Of a DNA stretch of 57,228 bases, positions 7,696-15,904 are shown in pieces. Each line of letters opens with the position of its first letter. Position 1 is the stretch's first letter. Below the pieces are notes generated by a model. The model made no database searches. It saw nothing but the letters and a program-made list of their open reading frames with translations, and had not been told where the DNA came from. Source of the DNA: an uncultured Clostridia bacterium (GTDB lineage: Bacteria; Bacillota; Clostridia; Christensenellales; UBA1750); NCBI GenBank assembly GCA_944383925.1, contig CALWRM010000015.1, positions 1 through 57,228 of the forward strand, in the 5' to 3' direction. Both the position numbers and the translations under genes were made by a program.

Positions 7696-8672
7696 CACGC
7701 CACCCCCCCTTCCTTCAGGCTGCGGCGCAGCAGCACCAGGAAAAACGGGGCGCCGAGCAGGGCCGTGAGCACGCCGATGGGGATTTCCGAGGGCGCCAGC
7801 AGGGTCCGGGCCAGGGTGTCCACCACCAGGAGCACCAGGCTGCCCGCCAGGGCCGACACGGGCACCAGGCGCTCATGGGACGGCCCCACCAGAAAGCGCA
7901 CCCCATGGGGGACCATCAGCCCCACGAAGCCGATCACCCCGGAGACGGACACCGCCGCCGCCGCCACCAGGGTGGAGAGCAGCGTCACGATCAGGCGCAC
8001 CTTTGGGGCGTCCACGCCCAGGCTCTGGGCCTGTTCGTCGCCCAAGAGCATGGCGTTGAGGTCCTTGCAGAAGAACAGCGAGAGGGACAAGCCCACCAGC
8101 ACGAAGGGCAGGCAGGAGAAGAACTTTTCCCAGGTGGCGCTGGATAACGAGCCCATGGTCCACAAATAGACCCGTTCCAGCTTGTCCCGATCCACCAGCA
8201 TCAAGGAGGAGACCGCCGCGGACAAGAACGCGGAAACGGCCGTGCCCGCCAGCAGCAGGGACACCGTGCCCCCCTTGCGGGAAAGGAACCAGACGAGGCT
8301 CACGGCCCCGAACCCGCCCAAAAAGGCGATGGGCGGCAGCAGGGCGCTGCTTTCAAAGAACACCATGCCGATGGCCGCGCCCAGCGCCGCCCCGGAGGAA
8401 ACCCCAAGAATATAGGGATCCGCCATGGGGTTTTTGAACACGCCCTGGACCAGCGCGCCCGCGCCGGAAAGGGCTGCGCCCACCAACATGGCCAACAGCA
8501 CCCTCGGCAGGCGGATCTGCAGAAAGATGGTATGGGCGGGCAGGCTTTCGTCCCCAAAGGCCGCAAAAAGCTGGCCAAGGGAAAGGTTGGCGCTGCCCAC
8601 GCAGAGGGAGAGCAGCGCCGCGCCCGCCAATAGGCCCGCGAGAACGACGCAGACGACGGCGGTTTTTTTCAT
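7695..8672 (-). CDS. btuC: Cobalamin ABC importer permease (BtuC/FecCD family)
   Basis: A 325-residue polytopic permease of the FecCD family, about nine to ten hydrophobic spans. Typical segments are RLPRVLLAMLVGAALSGAG near residues 52-70, NPMADPYILGVSSGA near 80-95, and GFVGLMVPHGVRFL in the C-terminal third, which contains the coupling-helix region contacting the ATPase. It starts six bases after the btuF stop and overlaps btuD by one base, so it is the middle gene of a btuF-btuC-btuD operon. The substrate assignment is inferred from the cobalamin riboswitch. Confidence 0.9.
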   Translation of the reverse strand: MKKTAVVCVVLAGLLAGAALLSLCVGSANLSLGQLFAAFGDESLPAHTIFLQIRLPRVLLAMLVGAALSGAGALVQGVFKNPMADPYILGVSSGAALGAAIGMVFFESSALLPPIAFLGGFGAVSLVWFLSRKGGTVSLLLAGTAVSAFLSAAVSSLMLVDRDKLERVYLWTMGSLSSATWEKFFSCLPFVLVGLSLSLFFCKDLNAMLLGDEQAQSLGVDAPKVRLIVTLLSTLVAAAAVSVSGVIGFVGLMVPHGVRFLVGPSHERLVPVSALAGSLVLLVVDTLARTLLAPSEIPIGVLTALLGAPFFLVLLRRSLKEGGVA

Positions 8673-8678
8673 GTTTGC

Positions 8679-9677
8679 TTAGCCTTCCGGATGGAGGATG
8701 GCGTACACGGCTTCCAGGGCGTCCACCAGACGGGGGCCGGGCCTGGAAACGATGTCGCCGTCCACACAGTACACCTTGCCCTCCTTCACGGCGGTCAGGG
8801 TCTGGTAGCTTTCCGTGGCCAGGAAGGACTCCTTCATGGCCTCGTCGCCGGGGATGATGATCAGATCCGGATCGTCGGCCACGATCTGCTCGGGGCTGTA
8901 CATGGGCCAGGCAAATTCGGATTCGCCGCTGACGTTCACGCCGCCGGCCATGCGGATGATCTCATCGGGGAAGGAGCCGGGCCCGACGGTGTAATCGCCG
9001 TATTCGCCGAAGGAAACCGCCCAATACACGCTGGGCTTGTCCTCCTCGGCCAGGCTGGAGGTCTTTTCCAACACGGCCTGGGTGCGGGCCTCCATGTCGG
9101 CGATCAGGGTCTCGGCCTGGTCCTGGGTGCCCGTGGCCTGGGCCACCAGGCGGATGGAGTCCGCCACGGCGTCATAGGTGCCCACCTCTGTGGCCAACAC
9201 GGTCAGACCGAGCTGGCTCAGTTGGTCGATGGACTCTTGCTGCAGCTTGTCGCCGGCCAGCACCAGATCCGGCGCCAGGGCCACGATGCTCTCTGCATTG
9301 GGACCGGAATAATCGCCGACCTTTTCCAGACCCTCCACGGACGCAGGATAGTTGCTGTAGGCATCCACGCCCACCAGCAGATCGGACAGCCCAAGGGCGC
9401 AGACGATCTCGGTGTTGGTCGGCGTCAGGGACACGATGGTGGCGGGCCGCTCCGCGAGGACCACCTCGCGGCCCAGCACGTCGGTGAGGACGGCGAAGCT
9501 TTCCTCCTGTGCGGCGGGGCTCTGTTCGGGGCTTTCCGCGGGACTTTCCACGGGACTTTCCGTCGCGTCGGCCGAGGGGATTGGGCTGGGGGACGTCTGG
9601 GCCGCGGGCGCGCAGGCGCAAAGCAGCGCGACGGCGACCAGCAGGACTGCCAGCCAGGGGCGGTTGTGCTTGAACAT
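8679..9677 (-). CDS. btuF: Cobalamin-binding lipoprotein (BtuF-like)
   Basis: Extracellular substrate-binding lipoprotein of the helical-backbone (BtuF/FhuD) class, 332 residues. The signal peptide ends in the lipobox LCAC (Cys22), followed by a low-complexity Ser/Pro/Glu linker to about residue 58. The binding domain then starts VLTDVLGREVVLAERP, with two lobes joined by a long helix; TPTNTEIVCALGL and APDLVLAGD are typical of the class. ATG 9677 follows AGGGAGGATA by five bases. It is the first gene of the operon and lies downstream of a cobalamin riboswitch, which is the reason for preferring B12 over iron chelates. Confidence 0.9.
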   Translation of the reverse strand: MFKHNRPWLAVLLVAVALLCACAPAAQTSPSPIPSADATESPVESPAESPEQSPAAQEESFAVLTDVLGREVVLAERPATIVSLTPTNTEIVCALGLSDLLVGVDAYSNYPASVEGLEKVGDYSGPNAESIVALAPDLVLAGDKLQQESIDQLSQLGLTVLATEVGTYDAVADSIRLVAQATGTQDQAETLIADMEARTQAVLEKTSSLAEEDKPSVYWAVSFGEYGDYTVGPGSFPDEIIRMAGGVNVSGESEFAWPMYSPEQIVADDPDLIIIPGDEAMKESFLATESYQTLTAVKEGKVYCVDGDIVSRPGPRLVDALEAVYAILHPEG

Positions 9678-9814
9678 GGGTATCCTCCCTTTCCGCAGAC
9701 AGGCGGCCGTATGGGTTGAGGGAAGATGGCTTTTGCTTGGAAGAAATACGCCCGCTCGCTCCTTTCCGCTTGCGGGTTCCCCGTTAAGCGGCGGACGGGT
9801 GGGCGCGGCTAGGC

Positions 9815-9846
9815 GGACGCGCCGGTAAGCGCCGGCGCGCCGCCTG
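9815..9846 (-). promoter_or_regulatory. GC-rich hairpin in the btu leader, possible expression platform
   Basis: On the minus strand CGCGCCGG pairs with CCGGCGCG across CGCTTA. There is no T-run, so it is not a standard terminator. It contains one of four copies of CGGCGCGCCG found within 200 bases. A second small hairpin (CTTCAC/GTGAAG around GGAGG) lies at about 9855-9871. The region 9678-9927 otherwise holds only the btuF 5' UTR. Confidence 0.35.
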
Positions 9847-9927
9847 AAGGCCCTTCACCCTCCGTGAAGTCCATCTGCGCAAGGTCCGGCGCGCCGCCGT
9901 TTCGGCGTTGTTTTTCGCTCCGGCGCA

Positions 9928-10095
9928 AGAGCGGGGGCAGGTTTCCTGGCTCGACATCCTTCGGCGCGCCGCGCCTTCCCAGGGAAGCTTCCCCAGTGGC
10001 GGGTCCGATCCGGACCCTCCGGCGCGCCGTCCGTCCCTACAGTAGCGGGGGCTGCATCGGTTTTCGATTTCCCTTTTACCTCTTGCCTTTCAAGA
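9928..10095 (-). promoter_or_regulatory. Cobalamin (B12) riboswitch
   Basis: Read on the minus strand, the segment contains the ordered conserved elements of the adenosylcobalamin aptamer: GAGGTAAAAGGGAA, then GCAGCCCCCGCTACTGT, then GCCACTGG, then CTGGGAAGG, and finally the B12 box AGCCAGGAAACCTGCC (9951 to 9936). It lies about 250 bases upstream of btuF and is expected to lower expression of the importer when B12 is plentiful. The expression platform is not a classical terminator; see the hairpin at 9815-9846. Confidence 0.93.
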
Positions 10096-10190
10096 GCACC
10101 CTCGTCTTAGCTTGCGCGTATTCGCTTGTCTGCAAGCCATAGGATACCACAGCCCGGGCGGCTTGGAAAGCGAAAAATGGACAAATATGC

Positions 10191-10220
10191 GCAAAGGGCC
10201 CGCGGGAGCGGACCCCTTGC
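10191..10220 (-). terminator. Terminator after the LysM gene
   Basis: On the minus strand GCAAGGGGTCCGC pairs with GCGGGCCCTTTGC (two G-U pairs) around a 4-base loop, followed by a T-rich stretch. Confidence 0.55.
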
Positions 10221-10235
10221 ACACATTTGTGGGGC

Positions 10236-11234
10236 CTACAGGCTTGGGATGCAGACAAGCCTTCCGGCCGTAAAGTCCAGGGGAGCCAGGTTGGGATTGG
10301 CCAGCAACAGCTCGCCGGCGCTCAGGTTGTTGGCCGACGCCAGGGATTGCAGGCTTTCGCCCTCCTGCACCAGGTAATCGCTGCCGTTTTCGCCGCAGGG
10401 GCCCCGGCTTCCCTCGGGGGGCACGCAGAGAACCTGGCCTGCCCGCAGCGAGAGCAGGTTGACGCCGGGATTTACGGCCGCCAGGCTGGCGTAGGAGACG
10501 TTGTAGCGGGTCAAGAAGTCCGCAAAGGTGGCCCCGGAAGGCACGCGCACGCGGGTGACGCACACCACGCTGGTGCAGCAGGCCGGCAGGCACAGCAGCT
10601 GGCCCACCAACAGGCGGTTGTTGGTGACGCCGGGGTTGGCCTCCATCAGGGCTTCCAGCGTGAGGCCGAAGCGGCTGGCGATGCTGCGCAGGGTATCCCC
10701 GGAGGAAACCCGGTAGTACCGCCTGCTGGGGCAGGAGGGGATGGGCGCGGTCGAGCTGCCCTGGCCGTTGCCGGGCAGGGCCGGGGTGGGCAGCTCCACG
10801 GGGCCCGTGCCGGGCGTGGCGGGGGTGTTGTCGGGCAGGGCCGGGGTGGGCAGCGCCTCGGGACCCGTGCCCGGGGCGGCCGTGTCGTCCTCCTGCGCGC
10901 CTTCCTGCTCGCTTGCGGAAAAGTCATCGACCACCAGTTCGCCGGCGTCCTCCGTGCCCGCGTCCGCGGCGGCGCTCGTGGCGGAGGCGACGGCGGGCAC
11001 GCACAGGTTGTCGCCGGTCTTATAATAGAAGGGATTGGCGCTGGGGTTGTAGAGAAGCAGCTCGTTCAGGCTCAAGCCATAGGTCTGGGCGACGGAGCGC
11101 AGGGTTTCGCCTGTTTGCAAAACGTGGTTGACGAAGCCTTCCGGGCAAAGCGCCTGTTGGCCGGCGCTGGTGGCGGGCAGGGCGCCCAGCATGGCGTCCG
11201 CATCCTCGCGGGTATATGTACGCGTGTCAGACAT
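10236..11234 (-). CDS. Protein with four LysM domains
   Basis: A 332-residue protein with four LysM modules: residues about 36-80, 165-215, 218-265 and 280-330. Each has the G(D/E)TLRS-type helix start and an xNP turn, and each ends in a conserved (L/V)C(V/L/I)P. LysM modules bind N-acetylglucosamine polymers such as peptidoglycan. The first module is separated from the rest by an acidic, then Thr/Pro-rich linker with a near-duplicated TGP(E/V)xLPTPALP unit. No signal peptide or anchor is visible, so it may be a spore-coat or mother-cell protein of the SafA kind, an inference only. ATG 11234 is preceded by AAAGGAG at a somewhat long 12-base spacing. Confidence 0.8.
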   Translation of the reverse strand: MSDTRTYTREDADAMLGALPATSAGQQALCPEGFVNHVLQTGETLRSVAQTYGLSLNELLLYNPSANPFYYKTGDNLCVPAVASATSAAADAGTEDAGELVVDDFSASEQEGAQEDDTAAPGTGPEALPTPALPDNTPATPGTGPVELPTPALPGNGQGSSTAPIPSCPSRRYYRVSSGDTLRSIASRFGLTLEALMEANPGVTNNRLLVGQLLCLPACCTSVVCVTRVRVPSGATFADFLTRYNVSYASLAAVNPGVNLLSLRAGQVLCVPPEGSRGPCGENGSDYLVQEGESLQSLASANNLSAGELLLANPNLAPLDFTAGRLVCIPSL

Positions 11235-11358
11235 GGTGCATCGATACTCCTTTCCGTGGCCTTTCGGTGGGGTGTTTCCTCTGGCAATGTATGATTTCCG
11301 TGGGCAAAAGGTGCCTTTCCAACAAAGAGAGGACGGGCCGTCCGGCTTTTTGCTTCCC

Positions 11359-11388
11359 TTGACGGGGGGGAGAAAAAGGGAATATAAT
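11359..11388 (+). promoter_or_regulatory. Promoter of the esterase gene
   Basis: TTGACG (11359-11364), an 18-base spacer and TATAAT (11383-11388). It is divergent from the LysM gene. Confidence 0.75.
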
Positions 11389-11428
11389 GAGCCCATCATA
11401 GAAATTCAAGAAAAGGTGGGGAATCAGC

Positions 11429-12892
11429 ATGTTTGAAAACGGTATGACCAGCCTAAAACAGGGCAAGATCCTGGGCGAACGACTATCCAGCGGCGTGATG
11501 GCCTTCCGGGGCGTCCCCTACGCCAGGCCGCCGCTTGGCAACCTGCGCTGGAGGCCGGCCCAGCCCGTGCGTCCCTGGACCACCGTGCTGGATTGCACCT
11601 GGTACGCCGCCAACGCCACCCAGATCGTCCTGCCCATGGATTCCTTCTATCAAAAGGAGTTCTATCCCACCACCCGGCGCATGTCCGAGGACGGGCTGTA
11701 TTTGAACGTTTGGACCCCGGCCAAGTCCGCGGAGGACGGGCTGCCCATCTACGTGTGGATCCATGGCGGCGCCTTCACCGAGGGCGCGGGCTCGGCCCTG
11801 CAATTCATCGGCGAGAAGCTGGCCAGCCGCGGCGTCGTGGTGGCCACCATCAACTACCGGCTGGGCGCCTTTGGCTTCATGGCCCATCCGGAGCTGACGG
11901 CCGAACAGGGCCACAGCGGCAACTACGGCTTTACGGACATGGCCATGGCCCTTTCCTTCCTGAAGGAAAACGCCAAGGCCTTTGGCGGAAACCCCGAAAA
12001 CATCACCATCGACGGCCAGAGCGCCGGTTCCATGAGCGTCTGCGCCCTGGTGGCCTCGCCCAAGGCCAAGGGCCTGTTCCAAAAGGCCATCGCCCAATCC
12101 GGCTCGGTCTTTGGCCGCAGGGGCATCCTGGACGCCCCCGGCGCCGAGGAGGCCGGCCTTCAGCTGCAAAAGGCCCTGGGCTGCAAGAATATCCAGGAGA
12201 TGCGCCTGGTTCCGCCGGAGGAGATCATGGAGACCGTCGCGAAGGAGGGGCTGTTCTTCCGCCCCAGCGTGGACGGCAGCTTCATCCAGCAGCCCTATGC
12301 CAAGATCTATGAGGAGGGGCTGCACAACCAGGTGACCATGCTGGTGGGCTCCACGGCCGCCGAAGGCTGCCTGCACGAGGTGGAGCCGGACGACCTGGCC
12401 AAGCACCTGCGCCTGCCGCAGGAGCTGGGCGTGGAGGCCGAAGGCTTCCTGAAGGCCTTCCCCGCCTCGACCAACGAGGAGGCGGCCAAGCAGAGCGACG
12501 TCCTGCGCACCTCCACCACCTTCGCCGGTATGAAGGGCCTGGCCGACAGCCAGAAAAAGGCCGGGCGCAAGGCCTACCTCTATACCTTCGACATGCGCCT
12601 GCCCGATGGGGACGGCAAGGAGATCGGCCCCTTCCATTCCGCGGAACTGGTGTACCAATTCGGCACGCTGGACACGGGCTGGCGTCCCTGGCGGCCGGAG
12701 GATTACGCCCTGTCTGAACGGATGATGGACTACTGGGCCGCCTTCTGCAGGACCGGAGACCCCAATGCGCCGGGCCTGCCCCGCTGGGAGCCCTATGCCG
12801 ATGACGGCCGCTGCATGCACCTGGGCAAGGCGCTTGGCATGGGCGAATATCCCTACGCCGAGCAGGTGGCCTATATGGAGGCGCAGATGTAG
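11429..12892 (+). CDS. Type B carboxylesterase (para-nitrobenzyl esterase family)
   Basis: An alpha/beta hydrolase of 487 residues in the carboxylesterase type B family, which hydrolyses carboxylic esters. The oxyanion loop HGGAF is at 112-116, the nucleophile Ser198 is in GQSAG, the acidic member is probably Glu312 in STAAEG, and the catalytic His403 is in PFHSAELVYQFG. The N-terminal RGVPYARPPLGNLRW signature is clear. There is no signal peptide, so it should be cytoplasmic. AAAAGGTGGGG lies seven bases before the ATG. It heads a same-strand series continuing two bases later with a histidine phosphatase. Physiological substrate unknown. Confidence 0.9.
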   Translation: MFENGMTSLKQGKILGERLSSGVMAFRGVPYARPPLGNLRWRPAQPVRPWTTVLDCTWYAANATQIVLPMDSFYQKEFYPTTRRMSEDGLYLNVWTPAKSAEDGLPIYVWIHGGAFTEGAGSALQFIGEKLASRGVVVATINYRLGAFGFMAHPELTAEQGHSGNYGFTDMAMALSFLKENAKAFGGNPENITIDGQSAGSMSVCALVASPKAKGLFQKAIAQSGSVFGRRGILDAPGAEEAGLQLQKALGCKNIQEMRLVPPEEIMETVAKEGLFFRPSVDGSFIQQPYAKIYEEGLHNQVTMLVGSTAAEGCLHEVEPDDLAKHLRLPQELGVEAEGFLKAFPASTNEEAAKQSDVLRTSTTFAGMKGLADSQKKAGRKAYLYTFDMRLPDGDGKEIGPFHSAELVYQFGTLDTGWRPWRPEDYALSERMMDYWAAFCRTGDPNAPGLPRWEPYADDGRCMHLGKALGMGEYPYAEQVAYMEAQM

Positions 12893-12894
12893 AG

Positions 12895-13485
12895 ATGGCC
12901 GAGCGCAAAAACCTGTTGCTGCTCCGCCATGGGGAGGTCCAGAGCCCGCCGGGGGTGTATTATGGCAGGCGCGACTACGTGCTCAGCCCCCGCGGGCTGG
13001 AACAGGCCAAGCGCGCCGGGCTGCGCCTGCAGGGGGCCAAGGTCGATAAGGTCTATTCAAGCCCCCTGCGCCGCTGCCTGCAAACCGCCCGCCTGGCCTG
13101 GCCGGGCCTTGGGCCAACGCCCTTGCCGGAGCTTTGCGACCTGGACTTTGGCCGCTGGGAGGAAGTGCCCATCGAGCAGGCCATGCAGGACGCGGAAGCC
13201 TGGGAAAACTGGACCCGCCGGGGCATGGAAAACGCCCCGCCCGAGGGGGAAAGCCTGCGGGCCTTTCAGGACCGCTGCGCGGAGGCGCTGCTGCGCATCC
13301 TCTCCGAGCTGGCCGACGGCCAGACCGCCCTGGTGGTCACCCATTACGGCAACCTGCGCTCCATGGTGGCCCAGGCCCTGGGCATGGGCGAGGCGGGCGC
13401 GGGCAGCCTGGCCTGCGCGCCGGGCTCGCTGGCCAGGCTGGAGTTCCTGGACGGGGCGCCGGTGCTCAGCCTTTGGAACGGGTGA
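12895..13485 (+). CDS. Histidine phosphatase family protein (alpha-ribazole phosphatase-like)
   Basis: A 196-residue phosphatase of the phosphoglycerate-mutase-like superfamily. The phosphohistidine motif LLRHGE is at residues 9-14, followed by YSSPLRRCLQTA, the acid-containing CDLDFGRWEE and the second histidine in VVTHYGNLR. Within the family the CDLDFGRWE block resembles CobC/alpha-ribazole phosphatases, but general sugar-phosphate phosphatases share it, so a B12 link to the nearby importer is only a guess. It starts two bases after the esterase stop, with GGAGG upstream inside the end of that gene. Confidence 0.85.
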   Translation: MAERKNLLLLRHGEVQSPPGVYYGRRDYVLSPRGLEQAKRAGLRLQGAKVDKVYSSPLRRCLQTARLAWPGLGPTPLPELCDLDFGRWEEVPIEQAMQDAEAWENWTRRGMENAPPEGESLRAFQDRCAEALLRILSELADGQTALVVTHYGNLRSMVAQALGMGEAGAGSLACAPGSLARLEFLDGAPVLSLWNG

Positions 13486-13528
13486 GAAAAGCATCCCAAT
13501 GGGTGCGGAAAGCGTGGACTAGAACGAG

Positions 13529-14635
13529 ATGATATTGCGCGAAACCCTTTTGCAGGTGGACCTTGGCGCCATCCGGCGCAACGCGCAAAGGCTGCGCGCC
13601 ATGGCCGGCGTGCCGGTGATGGCCGTGGTCAAGGCGGACGGCTATGGCCACGGGGCCGCGCAGGTCGCCCGCGCCGCGCTGGAGGGCGGGGCCAGCGCCC
13701 TGGCCGTGGCCACCGTGGAGGAGGGCCTGGAGCTGCGGGAGCAGGGGCTCCAGGCCCCCATCCTGGTGTTGGGCCTTTGCGCGCAGCGCGCCTTCGGCCC
13801 GGCCGTGGAAGGCCGCTTGAGCCTAAGCCTTTGCCGTTTGGAACAGGTTTCCGCCCTCCGTCGCGCGGCGGATGGCGTGTCGGGCGAACCCGTCGCCCAG
13901 CTCAAGCTGGATACGGGCATGGGCCGCATCGGCGTGCGCACGCCCGAGGAGGCCGTCGAGCTTTGGCAGGCCTGCCGCCGGGCGGGCGTGGCGGTGGAGG
14001 CGGCCTTCACCCATTTGGCCACGGCGGACGTGGAAACATCGGAAGGAAGGGACTATGTGCAGGAACAGGCCAGGCGCTGGACGGCCATGATCGACGCCCT
14101 GCGCGCGGCCGGCTTTGGGGGCAGGACCCATGCGGCCGCCTCCGCCGCCTCCATCCTGTACCCCAGCCTGCGCCAGGACATGGTGCGCGAGGGCATCGCC
14201 CTGTACGGCACCGACATCTCCGAAAGCCTGGGCCTGGAGGAGGCCCTATGCTGGAAGACGGAGGTGGTGCACCTAAAGACCATCCCGTCGGGCGAGAGCG
14301 TTAGCTATGGCAGGCGCTTCGTGGCCAGCAGGCCCACCAGGGTGGCCACGCTGCCCGTCGGCTATGCCGACGGCTATCGCCGGGCCCTGCGGGATCGGGC
14401 CTGCGTGCTGGTGCGCGGCCGGCGGGCGCCGGTGATCGGCACCATCTGCATGGACCAAATCCTCGTGGACGTCAGCCAGGTGCCCGGCTGCGCCCTGGGC
14501 GACGAGGCGGTGTTGCTCGGCCGGCAGGGGGGCGAGCGCATCTCCAGCCAGGAGATGGCGGCCTGGGCCGATACCATCAACTACGAGATCATGACGGGCA
14601 TCTCCAAGCGGGTGCCCCGGGTATACCTGCCGTGA
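13529..14635 (+). CDS. alr: Alanine racemase
   Basis: PLP enzyme that interconverts L- and D-alanine for peptidoglycan precursors. At 368 residues it is full length. PLP lysine is Lys35 in AVVKADGYGHG, and the second catalytic base is Tyr260 in SGESVSYGRRF of the other subunit. The C-terminal beta domain carries GTICMDQILVDVS. The start at 13529 has only a weak ribosome site, so the exact N-terminus is less certain. Its last four bases overlap the GTG start of the cyclo-ligase, giving a coupled pair. Confidence 0.95.
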   Translation: MILRETLLQVDLGAIRRNAQRLRAMAGVPVMAVVKADGYGHGAAQVARAALEGGASALAVATVEEGLELREQGLQAPILVLGLCAQRAFGPAVEGRLSLSLCRLEQVSALRRAADGVSGEPVAQLKLDTGMGRIGVRTPEEAVELWQACRRAGVAVEAAFTHLATADVETSEGRDYVQEQARRWTAMIDALRAAGFGGRTHAAASAASILYPSLRQDMVREGIALYGTDISESLGLEEALCWKTEVVHLKTIPSGESVSYGRRFVASRPTRVATLPVGYADGYRRALRDRACVLVRGRRAPVIGTICMDQILVDVSQVPGCALGDEAVLLGRQGGERISSQEMAAWADTINYEIMTGISKRVPRVYLP

Positions 14636-15186
14636 ACAAGGCGCAGGCCCGGACCCTGCTGAAGGAGGCCCGCGCCCAGGTGGAGGACCGGGCGCGGAAG
14701 GAAGCGCGGATGAACGGGGCGCTGCTGGGCTTTGCCCCCCTGCGGCAGGCCGGGACCCTGTTCGTGTACAGCGCCTTTGGCGCCGAGCCGCCCACCCAGG
14801 CGCTGATCGAGGCCCTGCTGCGCCAGGGCAAGCGGGTGTGCCTGCCCAGGGTGGAGGGCAGGGAGATGCTGGCCGTGCCCATCGGCCCGGACAGCGCCTA
14901 CCGCCGGGGCAGCTTCGGCATCCTGGAGCCCCTTGGCCAGCCCATCCCGCCCGAGGAGGTGGACCTTGTGGTCTGTCCGGGGCTGGGCTTTGGACAAGAC
15001 GGCAGCCGCCTTGGCTATGGCGGCGGGTTTTACGACCGCTTTTTGAAAAAAACTGCGGCGCTGCGGGTTGGGCTGTGTTATAATGCATGCATATGGCAAT
15101 GCGTTCCCGCCGAAGAAGAGGATGAAAAAATGCACTACCTGGTCAGCGAAGCGGGCGTGACCAGTTGCCGGGAGGGCAAGACATGA
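14632..15186 (+). CDS. 5-formyltetrahydrofolate cyclo-ligase
   Basis: Converts 5-formyl-THF to 5,10-methenyl-THF with ATP, returning a storage folate to the one-carbon pool. The 184-residue protein has the family signature PGLGFGQDGSRLGYGGGFYD near residues 120-140, which binds ATP/phosphate, and an N-terminal basic helix. Translation begins at GTG 14632, overlapping the alr stop as GTGA. It overlaps the next gene as ATGA. The tight packing makes alr, this gene and the following membrane gene one transcription unit. Confidence 0.92.
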   Translation: MNKAQARTLLKEARAQVEDRARKEARMNGALLGFAPLRQAGTLFVYSAFGAEPPTQALIEALLRQGKRVCLPRVEGREMLAVPIGPDSAYRRGSFGILEPLGQPIPPEEVDLVVCPGLGFGQDGSRLGYGGGFYDRFLKKTAALRVGLCYNACIWQCVPAEEEDEKMHYLVSEAGVTSCREGKT

Positions 15187-15785
15187 AGGAAGTTTGGAAG
15201 ATCGCCTTGCGCAGCGTCTTGGTGATGGCGGCGGCCACCATGTTGACCATGGCCTTCGCCTCCGCGGTGTTGGCGGACATAGAATGGCTGGGCGCGGTGA
15301 TGACCATCGTGCTGCTGGCGGTGGTGTTTTACGTCGGCTTTTTGGAGGGCGTGCTACAAGGCCGCAAGGACCGCATGTACCAAGCCAGCATGCAGCGGCA
15401 GCAGCAGGAGCGGGGCATCGAGCCGACGCCGGAGGAAAGAACGCGCTTTTACAAGGCCTGGAAGGGCTTTGCGGGCGCCTTTTTGGCCGCGTCGCCGGGC
15501 ATTTTGCTCTCGGCCTTCATGCTGTTCGTCGCGCCGGAGAGCGAGCTGTCCGGGCTGTTGACGCCGGTGGTGCGCCTGGTGCTTGGCGTATACCTGGGCG
15601 CCTTTGGCTGGATGGAGGGGCTCATGCCCTATGCCTACCTGCCCCTTTCCCTGCTGTTGCCGGCGATGATCGGCCTTGGCTACACCTATGGGCCGGTGTT
15701 CTATGAGAAGATGATGAAGCAGATCGCCGAGTCCAAGCGTAGGCGCAGGCGGCGCAAAAAGAAGAAGACGGTCCCGGAAAAATAA
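15183..15785 (+). CDS. Polytopic membrane protein with polybasic tail, unknown function
   Basis: A 200-residue protein with about five hydrophobic segments (roughly 10-32, 40-60, 98-118, 128-148, 155-175), a charged cytoplasmic loop around residues 60-95 and a C-terminal run of about eleven Arg/Lys residues before TVPEK. No family is recognised. The start overlaps the cyclo-ligase stop (ATGA) and has GGGAGGGC upstream. Proline-poor helices and small-residue runs suggest a structural or small transporter-like protein, but nothing diagnostic is visible. Confidence 0.75.
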   Translation: MKEVWKIALRSVLVMAAATMLTMAFASAVLADIEWLGAVMTIVLLAVVFYVGFLEGVLQGRKDRMYQASMQRQQQERGIEPTPEERTRFYKAWKGFAGAFLAASPGILLSAFMLFVAPESELSGLLTPVVRLVLGVYLGAFGWMEGLMPYAYLPLSLLLPAMIGLGYTYGPVFYEKMMKQIAESKRRRRRRKKKKTVPEK

Positions 15786-15795
15786 GGCCAATGCG

Positions 15796-15857
15796 CGGGA
15801 CCACCCACAGAGCGGCTGTCGGAAGGGGTTTCGACAGCCGCTTTGTGGGTGGTCCCG
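15796..15857. repeat. Near-perfect 26-bp inverted repeat (hairpin) before yitT
   Basis: Arms 15796-15821 and 15832-15857 are complementary at 25 of 26 positions, with the remaining pair G-U, around a 10-base loop. There is no T-run after the right arm. It could end the alr operon, act in RNA processing, or be a mobile palindromic repeat. Confidence 0.8.
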
Positions 15858-15904
15858 GGGAATGCGATATGGCAAGAGTGAAGAGTTTGGGAGGAGAGGG
15901 TTTT

